64,000 nt of DNA, from assembly GCF_014084105.1 (NCBI RefSeq), contig NZ_CP048289.1, forward strand, positions 6,767,922 to 6,831,921, read 5' to 3'. Below are positions 41,109 through 49,096 of the stretch, one piece after another. This stretch comes from Streptacidiphilus sp. P02-A3a. GTDB taxonomy: Bacteria > Actinomycetota > Actinomycetes > Streptomycetales > Streptomycetaceae. The notes under the pieces are model-generated. The model did no database searches. It had not been told where the DNA came from and saw only the letters and a list, made by a program, of their open reading frames with translations. Positions within the stretch are counted from its first letter, which is position 1; each line of letters starts with the position of its first letter. Position numbers and translations under genes: made by a program.

Positions 41109-41555
41109 TCAGCCATCGGTGCCGGTGTCGCCCCAGCCCTGTTCGAGCGCGTCACGCAGCGCCGCGACGCGTCGCTTCCCGATCCGCTGCGCCAGTTCGG
41201 CCTCCAGCTCGTCGAGCATGTCCAGCGCCTGTCGACGGCGGATGAGGCCCTCCGGTGTGAGCACGACGAGTTTCGACCGTCCCGAGCGGGGGTTCGGCAC
41301 GACCTCAAGCAGCCCGAGGGTGGCGAGGTGATGGACCATCTGGTGGGTCGCCGAGGGGCTCACGCCCATCAGTCGGGCCAGGTCGGACATGGGTATGCCG
41401 TCCGGATCGAGTTGGCTCAGCAGTGTCGCGTGGGCCGGGCTCACCCCGCCGGGGCTGTGTTCGAGGCCCGTGGTCACGGCCGTACGGAACCAGTTGTGCG
41501 CTCGCCACAACAGCTTGGCGAGCGGTTCCCGGGTCGGCTTGTCTTCGCTGGACAC
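41109..41555 (-). CDS. MarR-family transcriptional regulator
   Basis: A 148-residue winged-helix protein. The DNA-binding region is MSDLARLMGVSPSATHQMVHHLATLGLLEVVPNPRSGRSKLVVLT, with the wing Asp/Arg pattern in variant form. GTG 41555 has no Shine-Dalgarno, so the message may be leaderless. It diverges from an amidohydrolase/decarboxylase across two perfect palindromes, so it probably represses that gene and itself and is released by a phenolic ligand, typical for MarR proteins (inference). Confidence 0.88.
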   Translation of the reverse strand: MSSEDKPTREPLAKLLWRAHNWFRTAVTTGLEHSPGGVSPAHATLLSQLDPDGIPMSDLARLMGVSPSATHQMVHHLATLGLLEVVPNPRSGRSKLVVLTPEGLIRRRQALDMLDELEAELAQRIGKRRVAALRDALEQGWGDTGTDG

Positions 41556-41556
41556 C

Positions 41557-41598
41557 GTGCTAGCCTAGCACTCATAACCATTAAGTTACTTAATGGTT
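41557..41598. promoter_or_regulatory. Two palindromes, probable MarR operators
   Basis: GTGCTAG-C-CTAGCAC (41557-41571) adjoins the MarR start, and AACCATTAAG-TTA-CTTAATGGTT (41576-41598) follows 4 bases later. Both are perfect. The second is AT-rich and overlaps where the promoter of the amidohydrolase should lie. Confidence 0.75.
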
Positions 41599-41670
41599 TG
41601 CGCGGTGTCCTCCGCCCTCCGGCCGACGGCATCACCGATCCGCGACTCGGCCGGACGGAAAGGCACTCCG

Positions 41671-42648
41671 ATGAAGCTGATCGCCCTAGAGGAAGCGTTC
41701 TGGTACGACAAGCTGCGGACCGAGGGATCGCCGGTCGCCCACATCCCGCTGAAGCCCGAAGTGCTCGCGAACCTGCGGCGGTTGCTGCCGGACTTCACCG
41801 AGTTCCGGCTCCCGGAGATGGACCGGCACGGCGTCGACACGCAGGTGCTGTCACTCACCGCCCCGGGTATCCAGATGCAGCCGGACGCGGACGTCGCGGT
41901 GGCCGACGCCCGAACGGTCAACGACTTCCTGGCCACCGTCGTCAACGAGCACCCGGGCCGGTTCCAGGGCCTGGCCGCCGTCCCCCTGCAGGACCCGAAG
42001 CGGGCCGCGGCCGAGCTGCGCCGCGCCATCGGGGAACTCGGGCTCTGCGGGGCCCTGGTCAACGACCACACCCTCGGCCACTACCTGGACGAGCCGCAGT
42101 ACGACCCGTTCTGGGAGACCCTGCAGGACCTCGGCGTCGCCCTGTACATCCACCCCAGCCCCATCCCGGCCGACGACTGGAGCCTGCTGCGGGGATACCC
42201 CGGGCTCGACCAGGCCACGTGGAGCTGGGCCGCCAGGACCGGCGGCCACGCGATGCGGCTGATCTTCGGCGGCGTCTTCGACCGGTTCCCCGGCGCGAAG
42301 ATCATCCTGGGGCACATGGGTGAGTTCCTGCCCTCCCACCTGTACCGCTTCGACGTCCGCTACGCCGACCTCGACCCCGAGAAGCAGCTGCGGCTCAAGA
42401 AACTGCCCTCGGAGTACTTCGGCACGAACATCGCGATCACCACGAGTGGCGTGTTCTCGCACGAGGCGCTGGTCGCGGCGATCCACGCGATCGGGATCGA
42501 CAACGTGATGTTCTCCATCGACTACCCGTTCGAGCGGACCGAGGCGGCAGCGGAGTTCATGCGCACGGCGCCCCTCGCCCCGGCGGACAAGGCCAAGGTC
42601 GCCCACGGGAACGCCGAACGCATCCTGCGGCTCACCCAGGGCCGATGA
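41671..42648 (+). CDS. Amidohydrolase-2 family, decarboxylase-like
   Basis: A 325-residue TIM-barrel protein of the ACMSD/gamma-resorcylate decarboxylase branch. The N-terminal MKLIALEEAF keeps the metal-binding Glu in place of the hydrolytic HxH. VALYIHPSP supplies the His, IILGHMGE another His, and MFSIDYPFE the metal-binding Asp. Such enzymes non-oxidatively decarboxylate 2,3- or 2,6-dihydroxybenzoates and related phenolic acids. ATG 41671 has GGAAAGG upstream. The MarR gene facing it fits control by an aromatic acid. It is not obviously part of the NRPS cluster because a strong terminator intervenes. Confidence 0.85.
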   Translation: MKLIALEEAFWYDKLRTEGSPVAHIPLKPEVLANLRRLLPDFTEFRLPEMDRHGVDTQVLSLTAPGIQMQPDADVAVADARTVNDFLATVVNEHPGRFQGLAAVPLQDPKRAAAELRRAIGELGLCGALVNDHTLGHYLDEPQYDPFWETLQDLGVALYIHPSPIPADDWSLLRGYPGLDQATWSWAARTGGHAMRLIFGGVFDRFPGAKIILGHMGEFLPSHLYRFDVRYADLDPEKQLRLKKLPSEYFGTNIAITTSGVFSHEALVAAIHAIGIDNVMFSIDYPFERTEAAAEFMRTAPLAPADKAKVAHGNAERILRLTQGR

Positions 42649-42958
42649 GCGACCGACACCACTGAGGCGGACACCCACGCGATCAGCGGGACCTGCGGCA
42701 CGTGATCCCGCGGCCGCAGGATGCTCAGCGTCATCAGGGCGGCCCAACCGGCCCACGAGACCGCTGTCCCGGCAAACAGGCCCAGGATCACGCGCCGCTT
42801 CGGAGGGCCGGTCGGGAAGGGGCGTGAGCCACGGATCCACGACCGGACTGCCGGACCTGAGCGGGCGCGGTGGCGCCTTTCGCTCACTCCGGCAGCATCG
42901 GCCCACCCGTGGTCGCCGCTGAACGGCCGGCCCCGCACGGCCGGGTGGTCAGCGCGGG
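42649..42958. other. Gene-poor gap with a possible membrane-protein remnant
   Basis: A 310-base gap. On the minus strand, around 42660-42800, the frame reads RRVILGLFAGTAVSWAGWAAL then LIAWVSASVV, two membrane-like segments without a proper start or end; the frame then runs into the amidohydrolase gene. It could be a decayed small membrane protein or chance hydrophobicity. Nothing else is visible. Confidence 0.3.
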
Positions 42959-43576
42959 TCAGACACCCAGGAGGCGGTTCACCAGCCGCCGGTAGTCCTG
43001 CAGCGTTCCCCGCAACGTCTCGGTCGAGGTGCCCGCGTCGTCCGCCGCGCTGCCGGCTGCGTCGCTGCCGTCCCAGCCGTCACGCAGAGCGGTCCGGGCG
43101 GCCGTCAGCGACTGCGCGAAGGACACGGCCACCTGCTCCAGCAGCCCGTCCGCCTCCTCCACGGACTGGCGCGGGTCGTCCACGAAACCGGACTGGACGC
43201 TCTGCCACTTCGCCCGGAACCTCTCCGCGTCCGCCCCGGACAGGAACGGCTCGCCGTCGCCCTCGACAGCGGAAGCGGAAGCGGACAGCCGGGTCGGCGT
43301 CTCCCGCGTCCCGCCCGGCTCGACGCCGGTGCCGGTGCCGACGCCGGTGCCGGTGCCGCCGGTGCCGCCGACGTCGTCCGTGTTGGCCGCGTACGCGGCG
43401 TCAGAGGCCGCGTCGGCGGCGAACGCGGTCGCGTCGGCATCACCGGTGGTGTCCGGGCGCGTCACCTCCGCCGCGGGTGCGACGGGTTCGGCGGGCTCCA
43501 CGGAGCCCGTGTTCGAGCGGCTGCGCTTGCTGAGGTCGTCGCCCTGAGCGGCGAATCGACGGTCGGTGTCGGTCAT
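42959..43576 (-). CDS. Unknown soluble protein, paralogue of upstream gene
   Basis: A 205-residue protein. The first ~105 residues are low-complexity Ala/Thr/Gly/Asp with a GTG repeat. Residues ~110-205 form a helical domain with the pattern AERFRAKWQSVQSGFVDDPRQSVEEADGLLEQV. That domain also occurs in the gene upstream (LADWSGLQEQFVDEPAKSLSEADQLLAGV). Its ATG shares one base with the upstream stop (TGATG), so the pair is translationally coupled. No signal peptide. The function is unknown; the shared domain suggests the two proteins arose by duplication and may interact. Confidence 0.8.
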   Translation of the reverse strand: MTDTDRRFAAQGDDLSKRSRSNTGSVEPAEPVAPAAEVTRPDTTGDADATAFAADAASDAAYAANTDDVGGTGGTGTGVGTGTGVEPGGTRETPTRLSASASAVEGDGEPFLSGADAERFRAKWQSVQSGFVDDPRQSVEEADGLLEQVAVSFAQSLTAARTALRDGWDGSDAAGSAADDAGTSTETLRGTLQDYRRLVNRLLGV

Positions 43577-44178
43577 CAGGCACTCTCCTCGGTGGTCTGG
43601 CTCTGACGCAGGGCCGGTGCCGTGCGCTGGACCGGTATCCGCTGGTTCTTGGGTCCCTCACTCACCAGCGCCTCGAAGGCGCCCCGGAGTTCGACGAAGG
43701 ACTGCCGGAGCTCCTCCGTCGTTCCCTCGCCCTGCCGGGCCCGGTTCGCCGCGCTCCGCGAGTTCCGGTATCCGGCCAGCGCGCCGGAGTGGTGCACGGA
43801 CAGCGCCGTGTACGGGTCGTCGTCCGGGTAGCCCCGATCGCGCAGCACCCCGGCCAGCAACTGGTCCGCCTCGCTGAGGGACTTCGCGGGCTCGTCGACG
43901 AACTGCTCCTGCAGCCCGGACCAGTCAGCGAGGTAGTGCTCGCGCTGAGCGGCGTCCAGCGGCCGGATGTCCAGCTGCTCGACCCGCTTGACCCGCTCCT
44001 GGAGTTCCTGTTCCGCCGCCCGGTTGTTGCCGTTGTGCTGGGCGACGACGCGATCGTACTCCGGGCCGAACTGCTCCTGGAGCCGTCTGCTGCGCCGACC
44101 GGGCCGCAGCAACGCCGCCGCCAACGCGGCAAGCACGACGACCGCGACCACGACCACGATGATCACACCTGTGGACAT
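43576..44178 (-). CDS. Unknown single-pass membrane protein
   Basis: A 200-residue protein with an N-terminal membrane anchor (MSTGVIIVVVVAVVVLAAL, then LLRPGRRSRRL as the positive-inside stop). A cytoplasmic coiled-coil-rich domain follows, with QEQFGPEYDRVVAQHNGNNRAAEQELQERVKRVEQL and then the YLADWSGLQEQFVDEPAKSLSEAD block shared with the next gene. I recall similar proteins as widespread in streptomycetes but without known function. It forms a two-gene operon with 42959-43576. Confidence 0.85.
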   Translation of the reverse strand: MSTGVIIVVVVAVVVLAALAAALLRPGRRSRRLQEQFGPEYDRVVAQHNGNNRAAEQELQERVKRVEQLDIRPLDAAQREHYLADWSGLQEQFVDEPAKSLSEADQLLAGVLRDRGYPDDDPYTALSVHHSGALAGYRNSRSAANRARQGEGTTEELRQSFVELRGAFEALVSEGPKNQRIPVQRTAPALRQSQTTEESA

Positions 44179-44340
44179 GCTTCCCTCTTCCGCTGCCTTG
44201 GGGGCGCTCCCTGCGCAACGCGCCTTCCCTCCGAGCGACTTGCCGGATACCGGCGCAGCAAACCGAACCCGGCCGCCGGGCCTGCTCCGGCTGCCGGTGC
44301 GCGGCGGTGCGGGGGTGGCGGTCCCGGTGGCGGGCCGAGG

Positions 44341-45015
44341 TCAGCGACCGCTCGCCGGCTGCGACTCGGCGAGGCGGGCCACACCGGCGAGGAAGACCTC
44401 GACGCCGAGCCGGTAGAAGGCCTCCGACTGCTCGCAGTTGGTGAGGGCCGGGGCGGCGGCGATGGTGTGCGGGTAGCGGGCCGGGTCGAGGGAGAGGAGC
44501 GTGGCCCGCCTGCCGCGCTCCTTCTCGGCCTGCTCCTCGGCGCTGAGGCCGGGCTGCGGTGCTCCCGGTTCGCTGCCGACCAGGGAGATCAGGGTCCACA
44601 GCGCCTGGATGCTGAGGTGGGCGGCCTGGTCGGGGGGGAAGCCCAGCCGGTGGAAGATCTCCAGGGTGGCCTCGGTGACGTCGAAGCACGCCTTGTTGTA
44701 CCCCGCGCCGGTCCGCGTGAGCAGCGGCGTGGCCTGCGGGTGGGCGCGCAGCGCGGACAGCATCGACGCGAACATCGAGCGGAGCTGGTCCAGCGGTTCG
44801 AGGTCGGGATCGTTGTCGACGGCGGCCAGGCTCCACAGGCGTTCGGAGACGGCCAGGAGCAGTTCGTCCTTGTTCTTGACGTGCCAGTAGACCGCCATGG
44901 GCGTGTACCCGAGCGACTGGGCCAGCCGCCGGATGGTCAGCGCTTCCATGCCTTCGGCGTCGAGCAGCCCGAGTGCCCCGTCCACCAGCGTGTCCCGGCT
45001 GAGTTTCGGTTCCAC
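44341..45015 (-). CDS. TetR-family regulator (TetR_C type)
   Basis: A 224-residue repressor. The helix-turn-helix lies in residues 10-55 (LTIRRLAQSLGYTPMAVYWHVKNKDELLLAV), the subgroup with a tetracycline-repressor-like C-terminal domain. Two consecutive GTG codons precede EPKLSRD. I choose the one at 45015 because GGAGG lies 7 bases upstream. It is divergent from a DHA2 drug exporter, with repeated TGTACGGC-type motifs between them, so it is probably the local repressor, induced by an exported compound. Confidence 0.9.
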   Translation of the reverse strand: MEPKLSRDTLVDGALGLLDAEGMEALTIRRLAQSLGYTPMAVYWHVKNKDELLLAVSERLWSLAAVDNDPDLEPLDQLRSMFASMLSALRAHPQATPLLTRTGAGYNKACFDVTEATLEIFHRLGFPPDQAAHLSIQALWTLISLVGSEPGAPQPGLSAEEQAEKERGRRATLLSLDPARYPHTIAAAPALTNCEQSEAFYRLGVEVFLAGVARLAESQPASGR

Positions 45016-45035
45016 CACCCACCTCCGGTTGACAA

Positions 45036-45097
45036 CTGTACGGCATACAGGATTTCCTGAAGGCCGCAACTATACGCCGTACAATAACGCTGTACAG
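45036..45097. promoter_or_regulatory. TetR operators between regulator and exporter
   Basis: TGTACGGCATACA (45037-45049, within the perfect palindrome CTGTA-CGGCA-TACAG) recurs in inverted orientation as TATACGCCGTACA (45071-45083). A third element, CTGTACAG, is at 45090-45097. TACAAT (45080-45085) is a good -10 for the exporter, and TATAGT on the minus strand (45074-45069) one for the regulator, both overlapped by the second motif. Confidence 0.75.
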
Positions 45098-45106
45098 GAG
45101 AATGCC

Positions 45107-46552
45107 GTGCCACAGCAGTCCAGGCGCTGGGGCACCCTCGTGGGTGTCTCGCTGGCGTCGTTCATGACCTTCCTCGACAACAACGTGGTCAATGTCGCGC
45201 TCCCGTCCATCCAGCGCGAGCTGCACGTTTCGCTCTCCGGCCTGGAGTGGATCGTCAGTGCCTACATCCTGGTGTTCTCCGGCCTGATGCTGGTCGGCGG
45301 GCGCCTGTCGGACATCTACGGCAGGCGCCGGATGTTCCTCACCGGCCTGGCGGTCTTCACCGGGGCGTCGCTGCTGAGCGGGCTGGCCGACGACGAGACC
45401 GTGCTGATCGTCGGCAGGGCGCTGCAGGGGGTCGGCGCGGCGATGACCATGCCGTCGACGCTGGCGATCATCTCCGAGACCTTCAGCGACGCCAGGGAGC
45501 GGGCCCGCGCGATCGGGATATCCTCGGCGGCAGGCGCCCTCTCGCTCGCCCTCGGCCCCCTGACCGGCGGCTTCATCAGCCAGCACGTCCGCTGGGGCTG
45601 GATCTTCCTGATCAACGTGCCGATCGGCCTTGCCGCCATCGCCGTCGCCGCGTACTCGATGCCCGCGCGACGTCCGGTCACCCGTCGGACGCTGGACCTC
45701 CCCGGGCTGCTCTCCTCGGCGGTGATGCTGTTCTCGCTCACCTACGCGCTCATCGAGGGCCATGACCGGGGCTGGTCCTCGCCGCTGATCCTGTCCGCGT
45801 TCGCCCTGGCCGCGGCGGCGCTCGTGGTGCTCCTGGCGGTCGAGGCCCGCGCCGCCGACCCGATGCTGGACCTGTCGCTGTTCCGCTCGGCGGTGTTCAG
45901 CGGCGGCAACACCGCGCTGGTCCTGTGGGGCTTCGGGTTGATCGGCGTGTACTTCTTCACCGCGATGTACCTGCAGAACGTGCTGGGCTTCTCGCCCACC
46001 CGGGCGGGCGCCTCGTTCGTCCCGATGGCGCTGCTGATGGCGGTCACCGCGTCGATCGCCGCCCCGGTCTCCCGCCGGTTCGGGGCGGCGCGCACCGTCG
46101 CCGCCGGGCTGACGCTGATCGTCGTCGGACTGCTGCTGGCCGCCCGGGTCGGCGAGCACGGGCACTTCATGGACCTCATGCCCGCGTTCACCGCCCTCGG
46201 CATCGGCTCCGGCTTCACCATGATGCCGCTGAACGGCGCGGTCATCGGGGTACTGCCGCCGGAGCGGGCCGGAGCCGCCTCGGGCATCCTGAACACCGGC
46301 CGGGAGGTGTCCGGGCTGCTCGGTGTCACCGTCATCGGCGCGATCCTCACCGGACGGCAGTCCGCGGCGATGCGCGGCGGCGCGACCCAGTCGCACGCGT
46401 TCCTGGACGGCTACCGCTTCGCCATCGTCACCGCCGCGGTGATCGTGGCCGTCGGCATCCCGGTGGCCCTCACCACCCTCCCCGGCACCGCCGACACCGA
46501 CCGGGAGCACGCCGACCGGGAGCACGCCGACCGGGCGGTGTCGGACCAGTGA
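45107..46552 (+). CDS. DHA2-type MFS multidrug exporter
   Basis: A 481-residue transporter of the EmrB/QacA branch, expected to have 14 membrane segments. SFMTFLDNNVVNVALPSIQRELH is the characteristic motif D1 in helix 1, GGRLSDIYGRRRMF is motif A, and the motif C region GALSLALGPLTGG lies in helix 5. GTG 45107 has AGGAG 6 bases upstream. The extreme C-terminus repeats DREHADREHADRA, probably from a small in-frame duplication. Its divergent TetR repressor and shared operators make an inducible efflux unit. Confidence 0.92.
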   Translation: MPQQSRRWGTLVGVSLASFMTFLDNNVVNVALPSIQRELHVSLSGLEWIVSAYILVFSGLMLVGGRLSDIYGRRRMFLTGLAVFTGASLLSGLADDETVLIVGRALQGVGAAMTMPSTLAIISETFSDARERARAIGISSAAGALSLALGPLTGGFISQHVRWGWIFLINVPIGLAAIAVAAYSMPARRPVTRRTLDLPGLLSSAVMLFSLTYALIEGHDRGWSSPLILSAFALAAAALVVLLAVEARAADPMLDLSLFRSAVFSGGNTALVLWGFGLIGVYFFTAMYLQNVLGFSPTRAGASFVPMALLMAVTASIAAPVSRRFGAARTVAAGLTLIVVGLLLAARVGEHGHFMDLMPAFTALGIGSGFTMMPLNGAVIGVLPPERAGAASGILNTGREVSGLLGVTVIGAILTGRQSAAMRGGATQSHAFLDGYRFAIVTAAVIVAVGIPVALTTLPGTADTDREHADREHADRAVSDQ

Positions 46553-46564
46553 GCGCGCGGACCC

Positions 46565-46599
46565 TTGACAATATGCTGTAGCAGATATCAAATTTCTGC
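46565..46599 (+). promoter_or_regulatory. GntR promoter with embedded operator, leaderless start
   Basis: TTGACA (46565-46570) is followed after 17 bases by TCAAAT (46588-46593). The expected start point then falls at or next to the ATG at 46600, so the transcript should be leaderless. TGCTGTAGCA (46574-46583) lies in the spacer and nearly matches the palindrome before the AtuA operon. Confidence 0.65.
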
Positions 46600-47310
46600 A
46601 TGCCTCTCCCCGAACTCAGCTCGCAGTCGCTCGCCGACCAGGCCTACCGGGCCCTGCGGGCGGCCATCGTCAAGGGCGAACTGCCCTGGGGGGAGAAGAT
46701 CACCGAGCGTGGTCTCGCACTCAGCCTGGGCGTGAGCGCCACCCCCGTCCGCGAGGCCCTGCGACGGCTGGAGCAGGAGCAGTTGGTCGAGCGCACCAGC
46801 CTGCGGTCGCTGCGGGTGGTCACCGTCTCACCGCAGGAGCGCGTCGAGAGCGCCGCGATGGAGGCCGCCCTGGAGGGCGTGGCCGCGCGGTTCGCGGCGG
46901 GCAAGGCGAGCGACCGGCAGCTGGACGAGATGGGGCGCCTGCTCGACGTCGCCGACGCGGCCGCCGACACGCTGCGCTCGGACCACGACGCGGGCCGCCC
47001 GCTGGACCCGGTGACGGTGGAGCGGGCCTTCGACGCGATCCGGGGCTTCCACGCCGCGGTGGAGGCGGCGGCCGACAACGCCCAGCTGCTGCGCACCCTG
47101 GAGCAGGTCCGCGCGTTCAGCCGGTCCGAGCGGCTGCGCATCACCTCGGCCCAGCTCACCGCGGGCGGCACGCCGGGCCAGCTCCAGCGCTACGCGCAGC
47201 ACCGGCACATCCTCGACGCGCTGCGCGCGCGCGAGGCCGAGACGGCCGAACAGCTCGCCCGCGCCCACGCGGCCGCCGCCGTGGACGAGTTCGTCGGCTG
47301 GGACGCCTAG
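46600..47310 (+). CDS. GntR-family regulator (FadR/FCD subgroup)
   Basis: A 236-residue regulator. The winged helix, residues ~8-75, contains ERGLALSLGVSATPVREALRRLEQEQLVE, the GntR signature. The C-terminal ~130 residues are a helical FCD effector domain. It precedes the AtuA-DUF4387-MFS-hydrolase operon on the same strand and shares a palindromic operator with it, so it is probably an autoregulated repressor released by an organic-acid inducer of that pathway (family knowledge: FCD domains bind small carboxylates). Confidence 0.9.
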   Translation: MPLPELSSQSLADQAYRALRAAIVKGELPWGEKITERGLALSLGVSATPVREALRRLEQEQLVERTSLRSLRVVTVSPQERVESAAMEAALEGVAARFAAGKASDRQLDEMGRLLDVADAAADTLRSDHDAGRPLDPVTVERAFDAIRGFHAAVEAAADNAQLLRTLEQVRAFSRSERLRITSAQLTAGGTPGQLQRYAQHRHILDALRAREAETAEQLARAHAAAAVDEFVGWDA

Positions 47311-47352
47311 GGGCGTACCGCCCGCACCGGGCAGCGCCCTCGTCTCGCGTTC

Positions 47353-47364
47353 TTGCTATAGCAA
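47353..47364. promoter_or_regulatory. Palindromic GntR operator before the AtuA operon
   Basis: TTGCTATAGCAA is a perfect 12-bp palindrome 25 bases before the AtuA ATG. Its core TGCTATAGCA differs at one position from the TGCTGTAGCA in the GntR promoter. The two sites together define a likely regulon motif. Confidence 0.75.
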
Positions 47365-47388
47365 ATGTTCTATAAGGAGAGAGCCATC

Positions 47389-48759
47389 ATGGAGATCAGG
47401 ATCCTGGCGCCGACCGGCGCCCTCGGGGCCGGCTTCCGCCCCGAGTCCCTGGAGCGCGGGGTGGCCCTGCTGCCGCACGTCATCGCCTGCGACGCGGGCT
47501 CGACCGACAGCGGCCCCTACTACCTGGGCACCGGCGAGCCGAAGCTCTCCCGCGAGGCCGTCACCCGCGACCTGCGGCTGCTGCTCAAGGCCCGCGACAC
47601 CCTGGGGGTGCCGCTGATCATCGGCTCCTGCGGTACCAGCGGCCGCGACGCCGGGGTCGACCTGGTCGCCGGGATCGCCCGCGAGATCGCGGCCCAGGAG
47701 GGGCTGTCGTTCCAACTCGCCCTGATCTACGCCGACCAGGACCCGGCGTACCTGACCAGGTGCTACGAACAGGGCCGCATCCGTCCGCTGGAGCCGGCGC
47801 CCGCCATCGACCGGTCCACCCTGACCGATGGTCACGTCGTGGGGATGATGGGCGTCGAACCCATCCAGGCGGCCCTGCGCGAGGGTGCCGACGTCGTCCT
47901 GGCCGGACGGGCCAGCGACACCGCCCTGTTCGCCGCGGTACCGCAGGTGATGGGCGCCGACCCGGGGCTGATCTGGCACGCGGCCAAGACCGTCGAGTGC
48001 GGCGCCGCGTGCGCGATCCCGCCCAGCGCCGACGGCCTGTTCGTCCACCTGCGGGCGGACCACTTCGACGTGGAACCGCTGGACCCGGACTCCCGGCTGA
48101 CACCGCACTCGGTGGCCGCGCACACCCTGTACGAGAACGCCAACCCCTACCTGGTCACCGAGCCCTCCGGGGTGCTCGACACCACCGACGCCGTCTACAC
48201 CGCCCTGGACGCCCGCCGGGTGCGGGTCACCGGAGCCGTCTACCGGCCCAGCGACACCTACACCGTCAAGCTCGAAGGCTCCAGCCTCGTCGGCTACCAG
48301 ACCATCGCGGTCGGCGGCATCCGCGACCGCGTCGTCATCGAACAGCTGCCCACGCTCCTGCCGATGGCCCAGGCGTACTTCAGGGCGAAGATCCACGACG
48401 TCTTCCAGGGCCGGGTGGACCCGGACGACGTCGACATCGACTACCGCCTCTACGGCCAGGACGCCGTCCTGGGCGCCCGCGACCCCGACCGTGACCGGAC
48501 CCCGCACGAGCTCGGCGTCCTGATCACGGTCACCGCCCCCACCCAGGCCATCGCCCACGCGGTGGCGACCTTCGTCGCCCACGCCAGCTCGCACCTGCCC
48601 ATCCCCCAGTACGAAGGTCTGGCCAGCACCGTCGCCTTCCCCTTCTCGCCCCCCGAGACCGACCGCGGCCCGGTCTACCGGTTCACCCTCAACCACGTCG
48701 CGGTGCCCGGCACCCCGCACGAGATGTTCCGCACCGTCCACGAAGAGGTGACGTCATGA
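47389..48759 (+). CDS. AtuA-family protein (DUF1446)
   Basis: A 456-residue member of the AtuA family, named after acyclic terpene utilisation in pseudomonads; the biochemical reaction is not settled. The opening RILAPTGALGAGF and IACDAGSTDSGPYYLG plus IIGSCGTSGRD are characteristic Gly-rich loops. ATG 47389 is preferred over 47365 because AAGGAGAG sits properly upstream of it. It overlaps the next gene by ATGA. Coupling to DUF4387, a sugar/acid-type MFS and an esterase-like hydrolase points to catabolism of an ester or hydroxy acid. Confidence 0.85.
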   Translation: MEIRILAPTGALGAGFRPESLERGVALLPHVIACDAGSTDSGPYYLGTGEPKLSREAVTRDLRLLLKARDTLGVPLIIGSCGTSGRDAGVDLVAGIAREIAAQEGLSFQLALIYADQDPAYLTRCYEQGRIRPLEPAPAIDRSTLTDGHVVGMMGVEPIQAALREGADVVLAGRASDTALFAAVPQVMGADPGLIWHAAKTVECGAACAIPPSADGLFVHLRADHFDVEPLDPDSRLTPHSVAAHTLYENANPYLVTEPSGVLDTTDAVYTALDARRVRVTGAVYRPSDTYTVKLEGSSLVGYQTIAVGGIRDRVVIEQLPTLLPMAQAYFRAKIHDVFQGRVDPDDVDIDYRLYGQDAVLGARDPDRDRTPHELGVLITVTAPTQAIAHAVATFVAHASSHLPIPQYEGLASTVAFPFSPPETDRGPVYRFTLNHVAVPGTPHEMFRTVHEEVTS

Positions 48760-49076
48760 CCACCCTGCTCGACCTGTGCTCGCTCATCCGATCCAAGAAC
48801 GCCGGACCCTTCGTCCTGACCTTCGACTTCATGTGCCGTGACGAACACAGCTACCGGACCCTGCGCGCCTCGGGACTGCTCACCCCGGAGCTGTTCGCCG
48901 ACCTCTACGGCGCCGACCCGGCGCGGGTCCTGATCGTGCACCACGACCGCGCCCAGGCCGTCAAGGTCTCGCTGCCCCGCCCCCTGCGCCAGGGCGACAT
49001 CCACGACTCCGACAGCTACGGCGGCCAGCAGTACGCCCCCCTCGTCGACCTCGAAGTCCCCGACCACCGCCACTGA
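48756..49076 (+). CDS. DUF4387 protein, AtuA partner
   Basis: A 106-residue protein beginning MTTLLDLCSLIRSKNAGPFVLTFDFMC and containing the YRTLRASGLLTPELFADLYG block typical of DUF4387. It overlaps AtuA by four bases. In many genomes AtuA and DUF4387 are adjacent or fused, so they probably form one enzyme complex, with this as the small subunit (from memory; the reaction is unknown). Confidence 0.85.
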   Translation: MTTLLDLCSLIRSKNAGPFVLTFDFMCRDEHSYRTLRASGLLTPELFADLYGADPARVLIVHHDRAQAVKVSLPRPLRQGDIHDSDSYGGQQYAPLVDLEVPDHRH

Positions 49077-49096
49077 CTGCGACTGAGGGAACGCCC

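Noticed and set aside
43925-46591. An 888-codon minus-strand open frame across the TetR and exporter genes
   Set aside because: It is antisense to two well-supported genes, His/Arg/Gly-rich and without domain signatures.
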